From assembly GCA_025924275.1 (NCBI GenBank), contig JAICEH010000131.1:1-6001 (forward strand): a stretch of 6,001 bases of DNA, given 5' to 3'. This stretch comes from Gemmatimonadales bacterium (GTDB lineage: Bacteria; Gemmatimonadota; Gemmatimonadetes; Gemmatimonadales; GWC2-71-9). Made by a program: the position numbers and the translations under genes. A model generated the notes under the pieces. That model worked only from the letters and a program-made list of their open reading frames with translations. It did not search any database and had not been told where the DNA came from. Of this stretch, positions 1 to 4,529 are shown in pieces (the first letter of the stretch is position 1; every line of letters starts with the position of its first letter).

Positions 1-245
1 CCGACGAGCGGCTGGAGGAGGCGGTGCAGGAGGTCTTCGACCTGCGGCCGGCCGCCATCATCAGGGACCTCGGGCTCCTCGCCCCGATCTACGGCGGTAC
101 GGCCGCGTACGGGCACTTCGGCCGCGTGCCCGCGCGGGTCCGGGCGACGAGCCTGCTCGACGGGGGCCGCGGGGCCGAGGTGGATCTCTTCACCTGGGAG
201 CGCACCGACCGGGCGGACGCGCTCCGGCGGGCCGCGGGGGGGTGA
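1..245 (+). CDS. metK: S-adenosylmethionine synthetase, C-terminal end (partial)
   Basis: This is the last 80 or so codons of methionine adenosyltransferase, the cytoplasmic enzyme that makes S-adenosylmethionine from methionine and ATP. The reading frame is open from base 3 and stops at TGA 243-245. The diagnostic stretch is FDLRPAAIIRDLGL followed by PIYGGTAAYGHFGR, the highly conserved end of the third MetK domain. The usual tail WERTDRADALR follows. Between GHFGR and WERTD there are about 23 residues, where many MetK proteins have fewer than ten, so this lineage seems to carry a small C-terminal insertion. The 5' part and the ATP- and methionine-binding motifs lie outside the window. The next gene starts 4 bases after the stop, which suggests co-transcription. 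Confidence 0.92.
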   Translation, partial: DERLEEAVQEVFDLRPAAIIRDLGLLAPIYGGTAAYGHFGRVPARVRATSLLDGGRGAEVDLFTWERTDRADALRRAAGG

Positions 246-249
246 GCCG

Positions 250-750
250 GTGATCGAGGTGGCCGTCGCGCAGCTGGGCGTGGACCGGACCACGAACTCG
301 CCGGTCGTGATCCTGCGCGAACGGGAAGGCACCCGGGTGCTCCCCATCTGGATCGGTCCGGCGGAGGCGAGCGCCATCGCGATGGAGCTGCAGGGGGTCA
401 AGTTCCAGCGGCCCCTCACCCACGACCTGCTGAAGCAGGTGATCGTCGGGCTCGGCGGCAGCCTGCAGCATGTCTACATCCGCTCGGTGCAGGAGAACAC
501 CTACTTCGCCGAGCTGCTCATCCGCCGGGGCGAGGATGCCTTCCAGGTCGACGCCCGGCCCTCCGACAGCATCGCGCTCGCCCTCCGGCTCAAGGCGCCC
601 ATCTTCGCCTCCGAGGGGCTGCTCGGCGAGGGGGACGACGACGGCTCCGGCGGTGAGGGCGAGCCCTCACCGGACGACGCCGCGGCGGATGCCCTCAAGC
701 GCTACCTGGAGCAGCTCGATCCCGAAGACTTCGGCAAGTTCTCGCCCTGA
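250..750 (+). CDS. Bifunctional nuclease (BFN/DUF151) family protein
   Basis: A complete 166-residue protein of the BFN domain family, whose plant members are reported to have DNase and RNase activity. The role of the bacterial members is poorly defined. The BFN domain covers about residues 1-122. Family landmarks are the N-terminal VAQLGVD with NSPVVIL, LPIWIGPAEASAIA (31-44), the TYFAEL strand (84-89), and VDARPSDSIALALR (100-113) followed by APIFA. A Gly/Asp/Glu-rich linker at about 124-145 then joins a short C-terminal helix and the tail PEDFGKFSP. The start is GTG 250, the only start that gives the normal N-terminus; the purine-rich run at 236-246 could serve as its ribosome binding site. 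It follows metK by 4 bases and probably shares its transcript. It is likely cytoplasmic, since no signal peptide or membrane segment is seen. Confidence 0.9.
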   Translation: MIEVAVAQLGVDRTTNSPVVILREREGTRVLPIWIGPAEASAIAMELQGVKFQRPLTHDLLKQVIVGLGGSLQHVYIRSVQENTYFAELLIRRGEDAFQVDARPSDSIALALRLKAPIFASEGLLGEGDDDGSGGEGEPSPDDAAADALKRYLEQLDPEDFGKFSP

Positions 751-1687
751 CGCGGCGGTCGCCCTCCTGATCCTCCTCGCCGCGGCCGCGCCGGCCGCGG
801 CCCAGCAGGCCCGGGTCGGCGGCCGCGTCGTGCTGGTGGGCGCGGGGGATTCGCTGCCGGTGGCCGCGGCCGTCGTCCTCCATCGGGTGAGCCGCACGGA
901 GCAGGGGCCGGTGGACTCGCTGCGGACCGGGGCCGACGGCCGGTTCGCGTTCCGGGCCGCCCTCGACACCGCGGGGATCTACCTGGTGAGCGCCCACTGG
1001 GCCGGCGTGGCCTACTTCGGCCGGCCGGTGCCGGCCGCCGAGGCCCGCCGCGGCGCCGAGGTCACGGTGGCGGTGGCCGACTCGAGCAGCGCCCAGCCGG
1101 TCCGGGTGACATCGCGGCACCTCGTGATCGGGGCGCCCGAGGAAGGCATCACCCGCCAGGTCATCGAGGTGATCCGGCTGCGCAATCCGGGGCCGGCGAG
1201 CCGGGTGGCCCCCGACACGATCTCGCCGGCCCTCTCCCTCCCGCTTCCCGCCGGCGCGGCCGAGCTCGTTTCCGCCGAGGGCGACTTCTCCGGGCCGGCG
1301 GTCGAGCTCCGCGATGGACGGCTGGAGATCATCGCGCCGATCCCGCCGGGGGACGCGCAGTTCCTCGTGACCTATCACCTCGACGCCGAGGGGGACGCCG
1401 CGCTGCGGTTCGACTCGGGTGTGGACTCGCTCGAGGTCCTCCTCGAGGAGACCGACGCATCGGTGAAGGCGGACTGGCTCCGGCCGTCGCCTCCCGATCC
1501 CGCCGCCCCGGTCCGGCTCGCCGGGTGGACCGGGCGGGCGGCACCCGGTGCCATCCTCGTGCTCCGCTTTCCCCGCGGGCCGTCCCGGGCGCCGCGCTGG
1601 CTCCTGCCCGCGCTCGTGCTGCTCCTGGGCGCGGGCCTCGCGCTCGCGACGGCCCGCGCCCTTGCGCGCCGCCACCCCGGCCCCTAG
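689..1687 (+). CDS. Exported membrane-anchored protein with carboxypeptidase-regulatory-like domain, function unknown
   Basis: I do not recognise a named family. From ATG 689 the protein has 332 residues. A hydrophobic signal core lies at about 23-38 and ends in APAAAQQ, a likely cleavage site. A beta-rich stretch at about 41-115 (RVGGRVVL, SLRTGADGRFAFR, GIYLVSAHWAGV) resembles the transthyretin-like/carboxypeptidase-regulatory fold. A longer extracytoplasmic beta-rich region follows (ITRQVIEVIRLRN, GDAQFLVTYHLD). One C-terminal transmembrane helix at about 305-323 (WLLPALVLLLGAGLALA) leads to a short basic tail, RALARRHPGP, so the protein is probably tethered to the inner membrane facing the periplasm. 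The start is unsure: ATG 689 and GTG 653 overlap the preceding nuclease gene, neither has a good ribosome binding site, and the N-region is unusually long. No catalytic motif is visible. Its place after metK and the nuclease gene suggests the same transcript. Confidence 0.7.
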   Translation: MPSSATWSSSIPKTSASSRPDAAVALLILLAAAAPAAAQQARVGGRVVLVGAGDSLPVAAAVVLHRVSRTEQGPVDSLRTGADGRFAFRAALDTAGIYLVSAHWAGVAYFGRPVPAAEARRGAEVTVAVADSSSAQPVRVTSRHLVIGAPEEGITRQVIEVIRLRNPGPASRVAPDTISPALSLPLPAGAAELVSAEGDFSGPAVELRDGRLEIIAPIPPGDAQFLVTYHLDAEGDAALRFDSGVDSLEVLLEETDASVKADWLRPSPPDPAAPVRLAGWTGRAAPGAILVLRFPRGPSRAPRWLLPALVLLLGAGLALATARALARRHPGP

Positions 1688-1690
1688 GTT
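1662..1690 (+). promoter_or_regulatory. Probable promoter of the cobalamin uptake operon
   Basis: TTGCGC (1662-1667) and TAGGTT (1685-1690) are separated by exactly 17 bases, the ideal spacing for a housekeeping sigma-70 type promoter. Each hexamer matches three of six consensus positions. Transcription would start near 1697-1700, just ahead of the riboswitch closing stem at 1704. The first three bases of the -10 element are the TAG stop of the upstream gene. The position relative to the riboswitch is the strongest argument, since the gap between that gene and the aptamer is only 16 bases and a promoter here has to overlap the gene end. Confidence 0.5.
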
Positions 1691-1703
1691 CGCCCACGTC
1701 ATA

Positions 1704-1842
1704 GCGAACGGGGACGCTCGGAAGCCGGTGAGAAGCCGGCGCGGCCCCGCCACTGTAACGGGCACACTCACTTCGTCCTCGACGCCACTGGGAAACCGGG
1801 AAGGCGGACGAAGGCCCGGAGCCAGGAGACCTCTCCGTTCGC
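1704..1842 (+). promoter_or_regulatory. Cobalamin riboswitch (aptamer)
   Basis: This is a clear cobalamin-sensing RNA aptamer. The closing stem P1 is a perfect 8-bp pair, GCGAACGG (1704-1711) with CCGTTCGC (1835-1842). The conserved core reads GGAAGCCGGTGAGAAGCC (1720-1737), then GCGGCCCCGCCACTGTAA (1741-1758), then GCCACTGGGAAACCGGGAAG (1784-1803), and ends in the B12 box AGCCAGGAGACCT (1820-1832). These elements match the family consensus in order and spacing. It sits directly ahead of the B12 transport genes btuF, btuC, btuD and btuB. By analogy with the family, binding of a corrinoid should reduce their expression. The sequence alone does not tell whether adenosylcobalamin or another form is preferred. 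Confidence 0.95.
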
Positions 1843-1880
1843 GCCACCACTGTCACCCTCGGGGGAGGGCCAGGTGGCGC
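1841..1880 (+). promoter_or_regulatory. Riboswitch expression-platform hairpin, candidate P13 kissing-loop stem
   Basis: A two-part hairpin lies directly after the aptamer. The outer stem GCGCCACC (1841-1848) pairs with GGTGGCGC (1873-1880). The inner stem CCCTC (1856-1860) pairs with GAGGG (1865-1869) and is capped by a GGGG loop (1861-1864). The outer stem shares bases 1841-1842 with the 3' strand of P1, so the two helices abut or compete. In cobalamin riboswitches a hairpin at this place (P13) docks through its loop onto loop L5 of the aptamer. Here the CGGGG at 1860-1864 is complementary to CCCCG at 1745-1749 within the P5 region. No U-tract follows, so it is not a standard terminator by itself. 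Confidence 0.6.
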
Positions 1881-1909
1881 CGTTCCCGCCCGGTAGTCCG
1901 GCGGATTCG

Positions 1910-1943
1910 CGCCCATCCTCGCCCGCCCAGGATGGGCGGTTTC
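1910..1943 (+). promoter_or_regulatory. Leader hairpin sequestering the btuF start codon (possible intrinsic terminator)
   Basis: CGCCCATCCT (1910-1919) pairs perfectly over 10 bp with AGGATGGGCG (1929-1938) around a 9-base loop. The ATG of btuF (1932-1934) and the AGG just before it lie inside the 3' arm, so folding would hide the start from ribosomes. A short U-rich run, GTTTCATT (1939-1946), follows the stem, so it could also end transcription. Both readings fit a repressing expression platform for the upstream riboswitch. A smaller bulged hairpin (1886-1890 with 1900-1904, inner GG/CC) lies between this one and the candidate P13 hairpin. I could not identify a convincing switch to an alternative pairing. 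Confidence 0.5.
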
Positions 1944-2736
1944 ATTCCCAGCCTCGCCCGTAGCGCCCGCCGGCTCCTCGCCGCCACGCTCACGGCGGCC
2001 GCCTGCGCGGGCGAGCCGCGTCCGGCGGTGGGTGGCCCGCAGGTGGTGGACGACGCGGGCGACACGGTCGCGCTCGCCCGCCCGGCCGTGCGGGTGGTGT
2101 CGCTCCTGCCGGCCTACACCGAGCTGCTCTTCGCCCTCGGTGCGGGCGGTGCCCTGGTGGGCCGCACGACCTGGTGCGACTGGCCCGCGGCGGCGCTGGC
2201 CGTGCCGAGCGTCGGCGACGGCCTCGCCCCGAACGTGGAGGCCATTCTCGCCCGCCGCCCCGACCTCGTTCTCGTCTACCGCTCGGCCGCGAACGCCGAG
2301 GCGGTGGCGCGGCTCCGGGGCCTTGGCATCGCCGTGGCGCAGTACCGCACCGACGGACTCGACGACCTCGCCCGCGCGGCGGGAGCCCATCCGCGCCCTC
2401 ATCCTGGTCGGCGAGCAGCCGCCGATCGCCATCGGTCCCGCGAGCTACCTGAGCGAGGTCGTGGTGCTGGCGGGCGGTGCCAACGCGTTCGGCGACCTTC
2501 CCGGCGCCTCGGCGCCGGTGAGCCTCGAGGCCATCGCCGCCCGGGACCCCGACGTCGTGCTGGTCCTCGGCGCGAGCCGGCCCGCGGCCTTCGGACGGCC
2601 GGAGTGGCAGGCGGTGCGCGCCGTTCGCGAGCGCCGGGTGGTGACCCTCGAGGGCTCCGAGTGGGATCGCCCGGGGCCGCGCACGCCCGGGGCGGTCCGT
2701 GCGCTGGCCGCACGCTTGGCGGAGCTCGGCCCGTGA
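1932..2736 (+). pseudogene. btuF: Cobalamin-binding periplasmic lipoprotein BtuF, frameshifted with internal deletion
   Basis: A class III (helical-backbone) substrate-binding protein for vitamin B12, broken in this sequence. The N-terminal lobe is read in one frame from ATG 1932: a signal region with Cys25 in TAAAC as a likely lipid-attachment site, then VVSLLPAYTELLFALGAG (55-72), the corrinoid-site motif WCDWP (81-85) and NVEAILARRPDLVLVY (101-116). This frame loses homology at about 2373-2384. The C-terminal lobe continues in the +1 frame (RALILVGEQPP, GPASYLSEVVVLAGGANAF, SLEAIAARDPDVVLVLG) and stops at TGA 2734-2736. Joined, the parts give about 267 residues including the signal, with DDLARA running almost directly into RREPIRALILVG. 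About 30 residues of the inter-lobe helix are therefore missing. The Glu residues in NVEAI and SLEAI are the likely docking sites for BtuC. A sequencing or assembly error is possible. The start is the only in-frame ATG ahead of the signal peptide; its ribosome binding site is poor. Confidence 0.85.
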
Positions 2737-3695
2737 AGGGGTGGCTGCTGGCAGCGGCGGCCGCGCTCGCGGTCGGCACGGGCCTCGCGCTGGGGGCGGT
2801 CGCCCTCGGGCCCACGGCGCTCTGGCGCGGGATCAGCGGGGCCGACCCGGAGGCGGCCACCATCCTGTGGAGCATTCGCGCGCCGCGGGTCGCCCTCGCG
2901 TTCCTGGTGGGGGGAGGGCTGGGCGTGGCCGGTGCGGCACTGCAGGCCCTGGTCCGCAACCCGCTGGCCGATCCCTACCTGCTGGGGATCTCGGGCGGGG
3001 CCGGGCTCGGGGCCGTCACCGCCATCGCCCTCGGGCTCGCCGCGGCGTGGGCCCTCCCGGCCTTCGCCTTCGCGGGCGGGGTCGCGGCGCTCGTCATCGT
3101 CTACCGCCTCGCCCTGGCGGCGGGACGGCTGGATCCACGGACGCTGGTGCTGGCCGGCGTGGTCGTCGGTTCCTTCGCGGGGGCGCTCACCAGTGCGATC
3201 CTGGTCCTCTCCGACGCGCCGCGGCTCCGGAACGCCTTCCTGTGGCTGCTGGGAGGGTTTTCGGCGGCCTCCTGGCCCGCGGTGCTCGCGTTCGGCGCCT
3301 ACGCGGCGCCGGCGCTCGCGGTGCTCATCGTGCTCGGCCGCCGGTTCGACCTGCTCGCGCTGGGCGAGGAGGCCGCCGCCCACCTCGGCGTGGACGTGGA
3401 TCGGGCCCGGCGGACGGCCTACCTCGCTTCGGGCCTCGTGGCGGGCGCCGCCGTCGCGGTGTCGGGCGTGGTCGGCTTCGTCGGCCTGGTGATGCCGCAC
3501 GCGATGCGGCGGGTGGTCGGGCCGCTGCACGGACGGCTCCTTCCGGCGGTGTTCGTCGCGGGGGGCGCGTTCCTGGTCCTGGCCGACGTGCTCGCGCGCA
3601 CCGTCGTCCGGCCGGTGGAGCTGCCGGTGGGCGTGGTGACGGCACTCGTGGGCGTGCCGGTCTTCGCCGTGCTGCTCCGGCGGGAGGCCGCGTGA
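2733..3695 (+). CDS. btuC: Vitamin B12 ABC transporter permease BtuC (FecCD family)
   Basis: A complete 320-residue inner-membrane permease of the FecCD/BtuC family, which forms the corrinoid channel as a dimer with about ten helices per subunit. The first helix is at about 5-26. Family motifs are IRAPRVALAFLVGG (48-61), GAALQALVRNPLADPYLLG (67-85), LGEEAAAHLGVDVDRAR, the cytoplasmic region that contacts the ATPase, and GVVGFVGLVMPHAMRRVVGP near the C-terminus, followed by LPAVFVAGGAFLVLADVLAR. The GTG start at 2733 overlaps the btuF stop as GTGA; GGAG at 2721-2724 lies 8 bases upstream. It ends in a 4-base overlap with btuD, so the three genes are translationally coupled. Other FecCD members carry iron-siderophores; the riboswitch and the neighbouring BtuF-like gene argue for corrinoid. 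The frame stays open upstream into the btuF N-terminal half because of the defect there, but the family N-terminus begins at 2733. Confidence 0.93.
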   Translation: MKGWLLAAAAALAVGTGLALGAVALGPTALWRGISGADPEAATILWSIRAPRVALAFLVGGGLGVAGAALQALVRNPLADPYLLGISGGAGLGAVTAIALGLAAAWALPAFAFAGGVAALVIVYRLALAAGRLDPRTLVLAGVVVGSFAGALTSAILVLSDAPRLRNAFLWLLGGFSAASWPAVLAFGAYAAPALAVLIVLGRRFDLLALGEEAAAHLGVDVDRARRTAYLASGLVAGAAVAVSGVVGFVGLVMPHAMRRVVGPLHGRLLPAVFVAGGAFLVLADVLARTVVRPVELPVGVVTALVGVPVFAVLLRREAA

Positions 3696-4468
3696 TCCTC
3701 CGGGCGGAGGGGATCACGGCGGGCTACCAGGCCCCGGTCCTCCGGGAGCTGACTTGCGCCGTCGAGCCCGGGAGCCTGCTCGCCGTGGTCGGGCCGAACG
3801 GGAGCGGGAAGACCACGCTGCTGCGGGTGCTGCTGGGCCTGCTGGCGCCCTCCGGGGGCACCGTCACCCTGGCGGGCCGGCCGGTGGGCGACTGGTCCCG
3901 GCGTGACATCGCCCGGGCAGTGGGCGTCGTGACCCAGCGCGAGGAGGATCCCTTCCCGCTCCGGGTGGACCAGGCCGTCCTCCTCGGCCGCTACCCGTAC
4001 CTCGGGCCCCTGTCCCCGCCGCGCGCGGCCGACCGCGAGGCGGTGGTCGTGGCGATGGCGCGGGCGGACGTGCTCCACCTCCGCGGCCGCACGACGGACC
4101 GGCTGAGCGGAGGAGAGGCCCAGCGGGTGCGCGTGGCCCGGGCGCTCGCGCAGACCCCGGCACTGCTGCTTCTCGACGAACCGACCGCGTCGCTCGACGT
4201 GCGGCACGAGATGGAGCTCCTCGAGCTGGTGCGCGGACTGGCCGACCAGGGTCTTGGCGCGCTCGTGATCACCCACCACCTGAACCTGGCCGCCCGCTAC
4301 GCCGACCGGATGCTGCTGCTCGACGCCGGCCGGGCTGCCGGGCACGGGCCCCCGACGGCCGTGCTCAGCGAGGAGGCCGTCTCCCGCGTCTTCGCCTGGC
4401 CGGTGGCGCGCACCACCTGGCGGGACGGGTCACCCCAGATCGTCCCCCTCCGGCCCTCGGAGCGATGA
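3692..4468 (+). CDS. btuD: Vitamin B12 ABC transporter ATP-binding protein BtuD
   Basis: A complete 258-residue cytoplasmic ATPase that powers corrinoid import through BtuC. All nucleotide-binding motifs are intact: the Walker A loop GPNGSGKTT (34-42), the Q-loop Gln82 (VVTQ), the family-typical LLGRYPYLGP (97-106), the ABC signature LSGGEAQR (138-145), Walker B LLLLDEP (158-164) with the catalytic Glu163, the D-loop SLD (167-169), and the switch His195 in VITHHLNLA. The C-terminal tail (VSRVFAWPV) is typical of the FepC/BtuD subfamily. The GTG start overlaps the btuC stop by 4 bases, and a strong ribosome binding site GGGAGG lies at 3682-3687. The sequence by itself would not separate BtuD from iron-siderophore ATPases; the riboswitch and neighbours do. 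Nothing suggests decay here, even though btuF upstream is broken. Confidence 0.93.
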   Translation: MILRAEGITAGYQAPVLRELTCAVEPGSLLAVVGPNGSGKTTLLRVLLGLLAPSGGTVTLAGRPVGDWSRRDIARAVGVVTQREEDPFPLRVDQAVLLGRYPYLGPLSPPRAADREAVVVAMARADVLHLRGRTTDRLSGGEAQRVRVARALAQTPALLLLDEPTASLDVRHEMELLELVRGLADQGLGALVITHHLNLAARYADRMLLLDAGRAAGHGPPTAVLSEEAVSRVFAWPVARTTWRDGSPQIVPLRPSER

Positions 4469-4490
4469 GACCCGACGGCACGACGGCGCG

Positions 4491-4529
4491 ATGACCCACG
4501 ACTCCCGACTTGCGATGGACGACCGATGA
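4491..4529 (+). other. Possible 12-codon leader ORF coupled to btuB
   Basis: In the 57-base spacer between btuD and btuB, ATG 4491 opens a 12-codon frame (MTHDSRLAMDDR) whose TGA stop (4527-4529) overlaps the btuB start as ATGA. This would allow translational coupling, which could matter because btuB has no clear ribosome binding site. The ORF has no recognisable ribosome binding site of its own and could be chance. The spacer also contains three GCGATG units (at 4462, 4488 and 4512, the first inside the end of btuD) spaced 26 and 24 bases apart. No second riboswitch and no clear terminator is seen in the spacer. Confidence 0.25.

Noticed and set aside
780..800. Perfect 9-bp inverted repeat with a 3-base loop (780-788 and 792-800)
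   Set aside because: It falls in the Ala-rich signal-peptide codons, where GCC/GCG runs make such palindromes by chance, and no U-tract follows.
695..1771. Long antisense open frame opposite the anchored-protein gene, and similar ones at 1329-2432, 2445-3530 and 3419-4345
   Set aside because: Their composition is Arg/Gly/Pro/His-rich with no recognisable motif, as expected for the reverse of high-GC genes, and the sense strand carries clear protein families for most of these spans.
1841..1880. Standard intrinsic terminator directly after the aptamer
   Set aside because: The hairpin is stable but is followed by CGTTCCCGCC with no U-tract; a P13-type kissing stem fits its place better.
2365..2390. 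Programmed +1 frameshifting in btuF
   Set aside because: No slippery run or rare-codon pause site is visible at the junction, and frameshifting would not account for the missing linker helix.
2699..3691. Extended btuD reading frame beginning at 2699
   Set aside because: Upstream of 3692 this frame is the shadow of btuC, an Arg/Gly-rich sequence; the ATPase N-terminus and its ribosome binding site are at 3682-3694.
4469..4525. A second cobalamin riboswitch or terminator ahead of btuB
   Set aside because: The 57-base spacer is far too short for an aptamer, has no B12 box, and shows no strong hairpin with a U-tract.
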